Assembly (NCBI GenBank): GCA_025766275.1
Contig: JAFKAC010000002.1
Span: 930,001 to 994,000 of the forward strand
From: Lactarius indigo
Lineage: Eukaryota > Basidiomycota > Agaricomycetes > Russulales > Russulaceae
Length of the DNA: 64,000 nt
Reading direction: 5' to 3'
The stretch's first letter is position 1, and every line of letters starts with the position of its first letter. Below are positions 48,311-59,777 of this stretch, one piece after another. The position numbers and the translations under genes are program-made. Below the pieces are notes generated by a model. The model did no database searches and was not told where the DNA came from. It worked only from the letters and a program-made list of their open reading frames with translations.

Positions 48311-48580
48311 ATGGCCTCCCGCACCGTCGCCGCCCTCGCGTCATCGCCACTACCACCCCCAACCACGTCCCGAGAGCCAAGCACACACTTCCGTGTCACC
48401 CTCCGACGTTCCGGCATCTCTCTCGGAAAGCGCGCTCGGGGCACTCTCGCCATGAAGGAACTCATCGAGGTGGAAAATGTGCCCGCGAGTGCGGTGAGGA
48501 CGGCGGGATAGCAGAGATCGGAAGGCAAGGCCCCGCGCGGGTTCGTGGTGGTTGGATCGAAGGTTGGGTCACTGTGACTG
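48311..48580 (+). pseudogene. Mitochondrial ribosomal protein uL30m pseudogene
   Basis: The plus strand opens MASRTVAALASS, then THFRVTLRRSGISLGKRARG and MKELIEVENVPASAVRT, and after a stop QRSEGKAPRGFVVVG. These are the beginning, middle and end of the fungal mitochondrial large-subunit protein uL30m (MRPL33). The family normally has about 25 residues, centred on HRRxQTVYHxHTPxVAG, between GTL and the MKEL-like segment; here they are missing without any intron, and a TAG follows VRTAG in frame. It is therefore a broken copy, not the working gene. It sits only between RdRP copies 1 and 2 and is absent from the other inter-RdRP intervals. Confidence 0.65.
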
Positions 48581-48924
48581 TTTACGTTCGTAGGTCTGTG
48601 CCCGTCTTTGCGTCGAGCGTGATGATAGAGAAGTGCTCACCTAAGTTCATAGGGAGTTCTCATGCCGTCGAGGCTCGTCCGGCCGCCCCGAAGGAGCTCT
48701 TATTGATGCTCTGTACACCAATCAACCTCTATCTTCATTGGCCCTACCCCGTCTCGCTCCCATTAAAAAGTTTACTGAAAGCGTCGAGGACGGCATTCAC
48801 AACGCGCATATAATTACATCCCATTTCATCATCGCTATATCCTCCGAACCCTCCACTCGAGAGCAGCGCAGCTGGGTGTGGCCCCTGCGACTACATCCGT
48901 AGAGATCGCTATGGTTGGGCCGAA

Positions 48925-49211
48925 GTTTCGGTTTGTGTAGCTGGACGTGCGCAGCAGCGACCCCGCAGGGCCGCAGCAAAAGACGAGGTCATCCACCGGT
49001 CATGACCTGGGCAACTTCGACACGGATGTCGTCTTGTGGTCCCGCAGTTTCCTCGAGGTGTCACCTAGACGGGGCGAGCAGTGAAACAAAGAGCTCGCCA
49101 GCAACTGTCAGTACTGTAGAACAACAGAATTAGTTTTTCAGACGGGTTCTCGGCGACATTGTTTTTGGCTCTCTTTGACAATGTTGGCACGTTGACTGTC
49201 TGAACAGTCAT
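48925..49211 (-). pseudogene. ARMC8 5'-end remnant (copy before RdRP 2)
   Basis: The minus strand starts MTVQTVNVPTLSKRAKNNV at 49211, nearly the first exon of the ARMC8-like gene (MTVQTVNVSTLKRVKNNV). Further on, sequence at 48998-49056 still matches the exon encoding SQDDIRVEAAQV of the parent (GACACGGATGTCGTCTTGTG is shared). The intron and intervening coding sequence have decayed, and the rest of the gene is missing. It marks the upstream limit of the duplicated RdRP unit. Confidence 0.75.
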
Positions 49212-49438
49212 TGTGGTAAATAAAAGGGGAAAGGGATTGAAAGGGAACGCGAGTGGGAAAATGGCATATCCAGGAACGGCGCCTTCAGTTACGGTCTGTT
49301 GATTGTATGGTGGCCACATCGTCATCCTGAGGCTTTGCGGCTGCGCACACCTGGCCCGCAGCTTTCGGAAACCCCTTTAATAAGAGTATCTGAACACCAG
49401 CGTGTTCCTTAGGCTACTCTACTCTTACGTCCCCCCGC
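49212..49438. promoter_or_regulatory. Promoter module of RdRP copy 2
   Basis: Contains the same word order as before copy 1: GAGGCTTTGCGGCTGCGCAC, CCGCAGC, then a weaker TATA-like element (CTTTAATAAGAG, 49375-49386). The TATA box differs from the TTTTATAA of copies 1 and 3. Confidence 0.45.
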
Positions 49439-52400
49439 ATGGATATCAATCTCAAGCGTATAAGTTTCGATGCAGACCAGTACGACGTTCGCAAAGCGGT
49501 GGAGCTCGTGCTGCACGGGCCTGACCTGTATGACCCCAACGATAAAGAAAACAAAGGGAGAAAACCTAACTTTCTAGTCGAGATGGGCGAAAGCCCCGCA
49601 GGCCGTATTCACAACGGGACTGCGATCCTCCGCGTTTCGGCCAAGCTAGGCTTACGACTCCTCCGCTGGAACAGGGAGTCAGATGACCACAATATCGTTG
49701 TGTGCGGAAAACCCCTCCGTATTTTCAACGCCTATCAGAAGGCTCCTTACGATGTGAAGCAGACGCTTGAAAAAGCGCTGTATATTGACCCGGATCAAGA
49801 TAAACTCCACACGCAGAAGAAAGAATATGCCAGCCAGATTTGTCTGCGTATCGCAAATATTCAAATTGGGGTCTGGTACAGGGAACCAAGTGCACCGCAA
49901 AGCCAAAGACGGGCCTTCTCGACAGAGTATGAGCGAGAGTTCCTCCGTCATAGTGCTGCATACATCACCGTCGTCTATGAATACAGTCACATCCGCATTG
50001 ACGTGAGTACCACTCTCTCCATTCACGCGCGTGTAACTGATGTCTGTCCTATTCAGATTGGGCAGAGAGAAACCGAAGAAGACAATTATCTGATCATCAT
50101 CAGATTCACCAGCATAAAAAAGCTCGGCATAGGTTACGATGAATTTGGCCAACCCTGTGCGTATTCCACCATCGGTGCTATATGTCGCTGAGAGACGACC
50201 GCTGGCATCAGTCATCATATTTGACTTATTCGCGCCTCCAAATTTTGAGAAAGAGAGCTTCAACAACCGGGCTCCAGAGGGCGTAGAGCGAAAAGGGAAA
50301 TTCAAGACGCGCGACCGCATTTGCACACTGGATGATGCGCATGGTGCTATTGCTCCGTATGCTCACCACCTGCGTGTCGTCCTGGCCGACCCGGACGACC
50401 TCCTCAAGTTCGAGAAGGTGTGCCACATCGCGGAGTGTGAGCCGCGCCCAATTCGCATCGCCCGAGTCGACGCTATGGCAAAGAAATTCTTCACTCACCG
50501 CGAACTGAACCACATCCAACGCTGGATAGAGACTATGAACTGGAAAGTTGCGTTCCAGATTGAAGGGTACTTGCGGTGTGGCCTCCTCAATACGCACGAT
50601 CTCCTCCGTTCATTGCAGAAACCAATAGAAGATGTTATTCGTGACTACGGCGACGAGGCTAGCGAACTATTGCGTTTGTTTTCCGTGGAGCTCAAGATGC
50701 GCCAACAGCAACAGCAGCAGCAACAGCAGCCACGACCAGAACCAGACGAAACCCCGGTGGACTGCCTCGCGCGGGTCCGCTCGAAGCACCCTACCCTCAA
50801 GCCCCTCCGGCTCGCGCAGGGGAACATATCTTGTCACCACGTCATCATCACTCCATCACGCATCCTTCTCGAGGGTCCCTATGCAACCCAGTCCAACAGG
50901 GTCATCCGGCACTACCAGAACCACGACCCCGCGCTTGTCGAGCGCTTCATACGCGTGGAGTTCCGTGATGAAGACCGCCTCCAATATCGTTGGGACGGGG
51001 ACGTAGATGGCGCGTGGTTCCTCCAGCACCGCGTAGGGGGTATCTTGCGCGACGGCTTTACCCTCGGCGGGCGTACGTTCGAGTTCCTCGCTTTTTCGAT
51101 GAGCGCTCTACGGCAGCACTCGGTCTGGTTTATGGCCCCCTTCCGCGATCCCGTGGAGGGATACGTGACCGCGGACGCGATTCGTGCCTCTCTCGGGGAC
51201 TTTACAAAGCTCCTCCGTACGCCGAGCAAGTACGCTGCGAGGATCGCACAGGCGTTCACCGCGACAGACCCTAGCGTGAAGATTCGTCGCGACCAGTGGG
51301 AGGAACAGCCCGAATTGGGCCCTCACACGGATGGCGTCGGTACCATTTCTCCGGAGCTGGCCTCCATGATCTGGGAGGCAAAATGCAAGGCGTCTGGCAA
51401 CATGCGTACGGACCGCGTCGAGCCGTCCGCGTATCAATTTCGATTCCTCGGATACAAGGGAGTGGTCGTCGTGGACCACCGATTGGAAGGCATCAAGATG
51501 CGTTTGCGCGACTCGCAACACAAATTTCCGGTACATAATGTTGAAGAAGCCGAATTTGAGATCGCAAAGGAATTCAGTTACCCAAATCCCGTCCATCTGA
51601 ACAGGTTCGTTTGCATTGCGTTTTCTATGTCTGGGCCAACTCATACCGGACCATTTAGGCCCGCAGTGATGGCGTTGGAGGATCGCGGGGTCAAGAAAGA
51701 GGCGTTCATTGACCTTCAGGAAAACGCAAAAGCGAAGATCTACCTTTCTAGCGAATCATTAGAGGGGTTCACTAAGCAACTCAGGGACCATAATATGGGC
51801 GGTCAATACCACTTGGCTTTCGTACTCGAGCAGCTCAACAAGCTCGGACTTGACTTCAAGGATGGCGTCACCACAACGACGATCGGGAGGCCGTTCTTCG
51901 AAAGTCTTCTTCGCTATTCAATGAACCATTCGCTTCGCGAGGTCAAGTTCAAGGCTCGCATCCCGGTTCCGAATAGCTATCAGCTAGTTGGCGTTGCCGA
52001 CGAGGGTCGGGCGTATATTAACGAAGGCCTGAATGAAGAGGATGTGTTCACTTTATCGCCAGGAAGAATATACGGTAGGTTTCTCGTTGGCCCCGTATGC
52101 ACGTCAGCTTATACAATAGTATCTAGCATGTGTGCAAGAATCAGCACACGAGGACCCTGTATTCCTGAGGGGCGCTTGTCTCATTTCCAGGAGCCCGGTC
52201 ATCCACCCCGGGGACGGTCAGTTTCCCTTGTCCTCTCTACTCAAAACGTGTTACCGGTCTGACTTGTCCCATAGTGCAACGTGTCTACGCTATCGGCGAG
52301 CCGCCAAAAGACAAGATTTGCTTCTTCCGTGGCTTGAAAAATGTCGTGGTCTTACCTGCCGTCGGTGCGTGACGACAGTCCCTTTAGTGCCTTGCGTTGT

Positions 52401-53654
52401 CTGAATAATTTGGTTTCAGGGGATCGTGCGTTGGCTTCTTGCCTTGCCGGAGGTGACCTAGATGGGTAAGTTATATGTGTGCTCCAGGTACTGGTTTCGT
52501 TTATGAGATCATCTAGGGATACCTACGACATCTACATTGGAAATCCGACCCTTCTCCCCACCATCCAAGCAGAACCGGCACCTTTGGGCGAGTCCAATGT
52601 GTGGACACTAAATGAAGACGAGCCAGACGCTACGGTCGATGACATTTGCAAATTTATCGTCGAGTACATCAACTCTGATGTCATGGTACGTTCCCTGCTA
52701 AGCGGTTATGTCCTCACAGAGGCTCACACGTTTTGTGTGAACCACAGGGTTTGCTAGCGAACCGGCATATAATCATCGCGGATCAGTCCAAGGTGTGACG
52801 TCATTTCGTCTGCGGTATTATCACCTCAGGCTTCTCATCTCCAATACTAGGACGGCGTATTCGACGACAGGTGCATGAGGCTCGCTACGTTGTGTAGCAA
52901 AGCCGTCGACTATGCAAAGAACGGCGTGCCTGTCGACATTTCGGGCAACAACCTCCCCAAACTTTTGATCAAGTTCAAGCCGGACTGGGATAAGAAGGAG
53001 GTGACCGGCGCGCGGGAGTTAGAGTACTACGAGTCGGATCGAGCGCTAGGGCATATGTTCCGCGGCATCACGCTGCGCGCCCCAAACGAGCCCATCGCCG
53101 GTTTCCCCACGACACCTCCTGGTCTGATTGCCCCTCTCGAAGACCCGATATCCCGCGCACTTGCCCCACTCGTCCAGAGTGCGCTTAACACTACCACCAC
53201 AAATACTACAAATACAGCTCTGGAGCCACCGGGAGTAGAAATCTTAGAGCCAGAGGAGCTGCACGCGTGCTACGTACGCGAGATGCGCTACATCTGCGTG
53301 ACGCACACCCTCGTCGACTCGCCGGACGTGCGCCTCAAAGAGGAGGAGGTCGTGCTGGGCACGATCCTCGCGACCACAACGCAGCCACGCTGGCGCTCGG
53401 ACCGGGCGTACCGCATGAGACTGCACAGCGGGGCGCTTGTTCGCGACATCCGCTCGCAGATTATCCCCAAGGCAAAGGAGGACGCCCCGACGGAGGAAGA
53501 GCTGCGCGCTGGGCTGCCGATCGCATGGAGGATGTGGTGCTGGGCGCAGCATCAGCGCGACAAGGACAAGGAGTTCATCGAGGCCTTCTCGCTGATTGTT
53601 CTCGGGGTCGTGCTCGACTGCCTGAAGCGTCTCGGTGGACTCCCGGAGGCCTAG
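49439..53654 (+). CDS. RNA-dependent RNA polymerase, QDE-1/RDR type (copy 2)
   Basis: Second tandem RdRP, about 1,240 residues with the same ten-exon plan: exon 1 49439-50002, exon 2 50057-50156, exon 3 50212-51604, exon 4 from 51659, and the last exon from about 52852 to the stop at 53654. Landmarks are SCHHVIITPSRILLEGP, EPSAYQFRFLGYKGVVVVD, SAHEDPVFLRGACLISRSP, KDKICFFRGLKNVVVLPA and the catalytic GGDLDGDTYDIYIGNP, joined across the intron 52466-52516. Distinctive features are a run of about nine Gln (50703-50729) in exon 3 and a stop-free third intron of 54 nt, whose retention would add 18 residues in frame. No inactivating change seen. Confidence 0.93.
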
Positions 53655-54165
53655 GGGCGCGCTTTTTTGACTTAATGATTTTTGGATGTGTAAATGTACC
53701 ACGGTAGGAAAGTAAATTGAAGATGTACGATAGTTTGATTGTCTGAACGCAACAAAGGGAGCAGCGCATAGCCCATGGTGATCGATAATACATTTTTTAA
53801 TGAAATTATAATCGTCTCTTCTCTGGTCAGAGTCGGAACACGTCTGAACCTCGTCAACTAAAGCCCTGGAGTCTGAGATGTGGGCCTGTAGGAGCTGCAT
53901 GCCAAGTGAAGCGAAGCCTGGGCCATCTGAGTCATCACGCCGCCATTGCCATCTGTGGCCAGGTCCGGTCCGGCTTCGGACACTTACGTTGGGCTGGCTT
54001 CAACGACTTCTGGTTTCTGACTTGAAGCCAGACTAGCAATCAACTAGCCCTCGAACGATTTCAGAAAAGTCTTTAGGTGATTTTTTTTTTTGCAGAGATG
54101 TAGGTCCCTGACATATAGGGCTAACGTTTCGGTTTTTCAGATGGATATGCGCCGCAGTGACCCCC
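53655..54165. repeat. 3' flank shared between RdRP copies 2 and 3
   Basis: Repeated almost unchanged in order at 58782-59325: a TTGACTT(A/G)ATGATTTT segment after the stop, CCCATGGTG(A/G)TCGATAAT, CTTCGGACACTTACGTTGGGC, CTAGCCCTCGAACGA and a T-tract followed by GCAG. No gene is present. It belongs to the duplicated unit of copies 2-3-4 and is absent after copy 1. Confidence 0.7.
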
Positions 54166-54409
54166 GCAGTAAAAGATAAGGAGGTCATGACTTCGGCAGC
54201 TTCGACACGAATATCATCTCGTGATCCCGCAGCTTCCTCGATGCATCAAGACACATCACTAGGTTGATAATGGGAAGAGACGTGCCACAGTGGTCGCGTC
54301 GACGCGTCGACATCTTGCTAGTTTCGCAGACGGATGTTCGACGACATTGTTCTTGACCCTCTTCAAAGTTGACATGCATTGACACGTTGACTGTCCGAAC
54401 TGTCATCAT
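54166..54409 (-). pseudogene. ARMC8 5'-end remnant (copy before RdRP 3)
   Basis: The minus strand begins MMTVRTVNVSM at 54409, recalling the parent's MTVQTVNVS, and then loses frame. GACACGAATATCATCTCGTG and GATCCCGCAGCTTCCTCGA nearby match the parent's second coding exon. More decayed than the remnant before copy 2. Confidence 0.65.
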
Positions 54410-54614
54410 AGTAAACGAAAAGGGAAATCGAGTGGGTAAACGCGATAGTATGTGTTAACTGCGCCTCATGCCATTGGCCTTCTTCCGGGGCCTCCATCAA
54501 CAATCTGAGGCTTCGCGGTTGCGCACCTTCGCCCGCAGCCTCCAGGAATTCCTTTTATAAGAGCACTTGGGCACCAGCGTGTTCCTTAGGCCACTCTATA
54601 CTTACGTCCCTCGC
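54410..54614. promoter_or_regulatory. Promoter module of RdRP copy 3
   Basis: The module words recur (GAGGCTTCGCGGTTGCGCAC, CCCGCAGCC) together with TTTTATAA at 54553-54560, 54 bp before the ATG, the same distance as in copy 1. Confidence 0.45.
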
Positions 54615-57600
54615 ATGGATATCAATCTCAAGCGTATAAGTTTCGATGCAGACCAGTACGACGTTCGCAAAGCGGTGGAGCTCGTGCTGCACGGGCCTGA
54701 CCTGTATGACCCCAACGATAAAGAAAACAAAGGGAGAAAACCTAACTTTCTAGTCGAGATGGGCGAAAGCCCCGCAGGCCGTATTCACAACGGGACTGCG
54801 ATCCTCCGCGTTTCGGCCAAGCTAGGCTTACGACTCCTCCGCTGGAACAGGGAGTCAGATGACCACAATATCGTTGTGTGCGGACGCCCCCTCCGTATTT
54901 TCAACGCCTATCAGAAGGCTCCTTACGATGTGAAGCAGACGCTTGAAAAAGCGCTGTATATTGACCCGGATCAAGATAAACGCCACACGCAGAAGAAAGA
55001 CTATGCCAGCCAGATTTGTCTGCGTATCGCGAATATTCAAATTGGGGTCTGGTACAAGGAATCAAGTGCACCGCAAAATCAAAGACGGGCCTTCTCGACA
55101 GAGTATGAGCGAGAGTTCCTCCGTCAGAGTGCAGCGTACATCACCGTCGTCTATGAATACAGTCACATCCGCATTGACGTGAGTGCAACCCTTTCAGTTC
55201 ACGCGCGTGTAACCGACCTGTCACATCCAGATTGGGCAGCGAGAAACTGAAGAAGACAATTATCTGATCATCATCAAATTCAACAACATAAAAAAGCTCG
55301 GCATAGGTTACGATGAGCATGGCCAACCCTGTGCGTACTTCCAGCATCGGTGCTGTATGTCGCTGAGAGGAGATGATCGCTGGCATCAGTCATCATATTT
55401 GACTTATTCGTGCCTCCAAATTTTGAGAAAGAGAGCTCCGACAACCGGGCTCCAGAGGGCGTAGGACGACAAGCAAGATTCAAGACGCGCGACCGCATTT
55501 GCACACTGGATGACGCGCATGCTACTATTTCTCCATATGCCCATCACCTGCGTGTCGTCCTGGCCGACCCGGACGACCTCCTCAAGTTCGAGAAGGTGTG
55601 CCACGTCGCGGAGTGTGAGCCGCGCCCGATTCGCATCGCCCGATTAGACGCTATGGCAAAGAAATTCTTCGCTCACCGCGAACTGAACCACATCCAACGC
55701 TGGATAGAGACGATGGACTGGAAGGTTGCGTTCCAGATTGAAGGGTACTTGCGGTGTGGCCTCCTCAATACGCAGGATCTCCTCCATTCGTTGCAGAAAC
55801 CAATACAAGACGTTGTTCGTGACTACGGCGACGAGGCTAGCGAACTATTGCGTTTGTTTTCCGTGGAGCTCAAGATGCTCCGACCGGACGACGACCCAGT
55901 CAACTGCCTCGCTCGCGTTCGTTCCAAGTACCCTACCCTCAGGCCCCTCCGGCTCGCGCAGGGGAACATCTCTTGTCACCACATCATCATCACTCCATCA
56001 CGCATCCTTCTCGAGGGTCCTTATCCAACGCAGTCTAACCGGGTCATCCAACACTACCAGAACCACGACCCCGCGCTTGTCGAGCGCTTTATACGCGTGG
56101 AATTCCGTGATGAAGACCGCTTCCAATACCGTTGGTACGGAGACGTAGATGGCACGTGGTTCCTCCAGCACCGCGTGGGGGGTATCTTGCGCGACGGCTT
56201 CACCCTCGGTGGGCGTAAGTTCGAGTTCCTCGCCTTTTCATTGAGCACTCTATGGCAGCACTCGGTCTGGTTTGTGGCCCCCTTCCGCGATCCCGTGGAG
56301 GGATACGTGACTGCTAACGCGATTCGTGCCTCTCTCGGGGACTTTACGAATTTACTGCGTACGCCAAGCAAGTACGCTGCGAGGATCGCACAGGCATTCA
56401 CCGCGGCTAACCCTAGCGTGATGATTCGTCGCGACCAGTGGGAGGAACAGCCCGAATTGGGTCCCTATACGGATGGGGTCGGCACGATTTCTCCGGAGCT
56501 GGCCTCCATGATCTGGGAAGCAAAATGCAAGGCGTCTGGCAACATGCGTACGGACCGTGTCGAGCCGTCCGCGTATCAATTTCGATTCCTCGGATACAAG
56601 GGAGTGGTCGTCGTGGATCACCGATTGGAAGGTATCAAGATACGTTTGCGCAACTCGCAACACAAATTTCCGGTACATAATGTTGAAGAAGCCGAATTTG
56701 AGATTGTGCGAGCCTTCGATTACCCAAATCCCGTCCATCTAAACAGGTTCGTTTACATTGCGTTTTTTATGTCTGGGCCAACTCATACAGTATCATTTAG
56801 GCTCGCAGTGATGGCGCTGGAGGATCGCGGGGTCAAGAAAGAGGCGTTCATTGACCTCCAGGAAAACGCAAAAGCGAAGATCTACCTTTCTAGCGAATCG
56901 TTAGAGGGGTTCACTGAGCAACTCAGGGTCCATAATATGGGCGGCCAATACCACCTGGCCTTCATCTTCGAGCAGCTCAACAAGCTGGGACTTGACTTCA
57001 AGAATGGCATCAACAAAATGGCGACCGGGAGGCCATTCTTCGAAGGCCTTCTTCGTTATTTCATGAATCACGCACTTCGCGAGGTCAAGTTCAAGGCTCG
57101 CATCCCGGTTCCGAAAAGTTATCAGCTAGTCGGCGTTGCTGATGAGGGTCGGGCATATATCAACGAAGGCCTGAAGGAGGAGGATGTATTCACTCTCAAG
57201 CAGGGGTCCATCTACGGTGCGCTTCTCCTTGGCTCCGTATTCACGTCAGCTTATGCGATGGCATCTAGCATGTGTGCAAGTATCAGCACACGAGGACCCT
57301 GTATTCTTGAAGGGTGCCTGTCTCATTTCCAGGGGCCCGGTCATACACCCCGGAGATGGTCAGTTAGCCTTATCCTCCTTACTCGAAACGTTTTGCGTGT
57401 CTAACCTGTCCTATAGTGCAACGTGTCTATGCTGTCGGTGAGCCACCCAAAGACAAGATTTGCTTCTTCCGTGGCTTGAAAAATGTCGTAGTCCTACCTG
57501 CCGTCGGTGCGTAACGACAGTCCCTTTAGTGCCCTTCATCGTCAGATGAATTTGGTTTCAGGGGACCGTGCCTTGGCTTCTTGCCTTGCCGGAGGTGACC

Positions 57601-58781
57601 TAGATGGGTAAGTTATATGTGTTTTCTGCACGCTGGTGTGGTCCATAACATTCTCCAGGGATACATATGACATCTACATTGGAAATCCGGCCCTTCTCCC
57701 CACCATCCAAGCAGAACCGGCACCTTTGGGTGAGTCCAATGTGTGGACACTAAATGAAGGCGAGCCAGACGCTACGGTCGATGACATTCGCAAATTTATT
57801 GTCGAGTACATCAACTCTGATGTCACGGTACGTTCCCTGCTGAGCGATTATGTTCTCACGGAGGCTCATAAGTTTTGTGCAAACCACAGGGAATGCTAGC
57901 GAACCGGCATCTCACCATCGCGGATCAGTCCAAGGTGTGACGTCATTTCGTCTGCAATATTACCGCTTTTTCATCTCCAATACTAGGACGGCGTATTCGA
58001 TGACAGGTGCATGAGGCTCGCTACATTGTGTAGCAAAGCCGTCGACTATGCAAAGAATGGCGTGCCTGTCGACATTTCGGGCAATAACCCCCCCAAACTT
58101 TTGATCAAGTTCAGGCCGGACTGGGATAAGAAGGAGGTGACCGGCGCGCGGGAGTTAGAGTACTACGAGTCGGATCGAGCGCTAGGGCATATGTTCCGCG
58201 GCATCACGCTGCGCGCCCCAAACGAGCCCATCGCCGGTTTCCCCACGACACCTCCTGGTCTGATTGCCCCTCTCGAAGACCCGATATCCCGCGCGCTCGC
58301 CCCGCTCGTCCAAAGCGCGCTTACTACGACTACGACTACTTCAACTGTGGAGCCACCGACCGCGGATGTCCTAGAGCCGGAGGAGATGTACGCGTGCTAT
58401 GTGCGCGAGATGCGCTACATCTGCGTGACCCATACGCTCGTCGACGCCCCCGATGTACGCCTCAAAGAGGAGGAGGTCGTGCTGGGCACGATCCTCGCGA
58501 CCACGACTCAGCCACGCTGGCACTTGGACCGGGCGTACCGCATGAGACTGCACAGCGGGGCGCTCGTGCGCGACATCCGCTCGCAGATTGTCCCGAAGGC
58601 CAAGGAAGATGAGCCGACGGAGGAAGAGCTGCGCGCTGGGCTGCAGATTGCTTGGAAGTTATGGTGCTGGGCGCAGCATCAGCGCGACAAGGAAGAGGAG
58701 TTCATCGAGAGCTTCTCACTGATCGTTCTCGGAGTCGTCCTCGACTGCCTGAAGCGTCTCGGCGGACTCCCAGAGGCCTGA
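54615..58781 (+). CDS. RNA-dependent RNA polymerase, QDE-1/RDR type (copy 3)
   Basis: Third tandem RdRP, about 1,230 residues, ten exons as in copy 1. An upstream in-frame Met at 54567 exists, but 54615 matches the starts of the other copies. The long third exon runs from the acceptor near 55400 to 56746. Landmarks are SCHHIIITPSRILLEGP, EPSAYQFRFLGYKGVVVVD, KARIPVPKSYQLVGVADEG, SAHEDPVFLKGACLIS and GGDLDGDTYD across the intron 57608-57658. The third intron (56747-56800, 54 nt) has no stop and is a multiple of three, as in copy 2. Single substitutions at usually constant sites (for example a changed Trp-Asp pair, RWYGDVDG for RWDGDVDG) are present, but no frameshift was seen. Confidence 0.92.
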
Positions 58782-59325
58782 GGGCGCTCAATTTGACTTG
58801 ATGATTTTGGTTATGTGCATGTACGGAGTTGAAATACGGTAGGGGAGAAAAAAGAACTTGTATGATAGTTTGTTTGTCTGTGGACGCAATACTGGCACAT
58901 AACTTAGCCCATGGTGGTCGATAATGCGGTTGTTCTAACGAAATTACAATCTTCTCTTCTCTTGTCAAAGTAGGAATCTGGGCCCCAATGATCAATTCGA
59001 TCAAAGCCCCGAAGTCTGGTGGGACTGTGCGAGTTGCTGCTTTCCTAGTGAAGTGACATCCGCGTCATCGCGCCGCCCGGGCCATTGCCATCAGTCCGTA
59101 GCCAGCTCCGGTCCGGCTTCGGACACTTACGTTGGGCTGGCTCAGGCTTCAACGACTTCTGGTTTCGAACTTGAAGCCAGACATACAAACCAACTAGCCC
59201 TCGAACGACTTCAGAAGAAAAAAAAGTCTTTAAGTGATGTTTTTTTTTTGCAGCGATGTGGGTCACTGATCGGTATGATTAGGCTAACGTTTCGGTTTTT
59301 TCAGATGATATGCGCAGCAGCGACC
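58782..59325. repeat. 3' flank of RdRP copy 3
   Basis: Second instance of the 3' flank described at 53655-54165, in the same order and with a long T-tract near 59240. No gene present. Confidence 0.7.
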
Positions 59326-59571
59326 CCCGCAGCAAAAGATAAGGAGGTCATGACTTCGGCAGCTTCGATACAAATATCATCTCGTGATCCTGCAGCGTTT
59401 TCGAAGCGTCAAGACATTTCACAAGGCTGATAAAGGGAAGAGACGTGCCACAGTGGTCGCATCGACGCGTCGACGTCTGTTAGTTTCGTAGACGGATTTT
59501 CGACGACATTGTTCTTGACCCTCTTCAAAGTTGACATCCATTTACACGTTGACTGTCCGAACTGTCATCAT
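59326..59571 (-). pseudogene. ARMC8 5'-end remnant (copy before RdRP 4)
   Basis: The minus strand retains the start (ATGACAGTTCGGACAGTCAA near 59568) and, near 59360-59440, words of the parent's second exon and splice region (GTCAAGACATTTCACAAGGCTGA against GTTAAGACATTTCACGAGGCTGA). Frames are lost, so it is a relic. Confidence 0.6.
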
Positions 59572-59777
59572 AGTGAACGAAAAGGGAAATCGAGTGGGTA
59601 AACGCGATAGTATGTGTTAACTGCGCATCATACCAATGGGCTTCTTCTGGGGGCCTCCATCAACGTTCTGGGGCTTGGCGGTTGCGCACCTTCGCCCGCA
59701 GCCTCTGGAAATTTCTTTCATAAGAATCCTTGGGCACCAGCGTTCGTCCGGCTACCCTGCTGCTACTTCCCCTCATC
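59572..59777. promoter_or_regulatory. Promoter module of RdRP copy 4
   Basis: Holds GGCTTGGCGGTTGCGCACC and CCGCAGCC words in the same order, but the TATA-like element has drifted to CTTTCATAAGAAT (about 59715-59727), weaker than in copies 1 and 3. Confidence 0.4.

Noticed and set aside
48031..48813. A 260-codon plus-strand frame
   Set aside because: It runs through the RdRP 3' end, the uL30m relic in another frame and intergenic DNA, and it has no motif.
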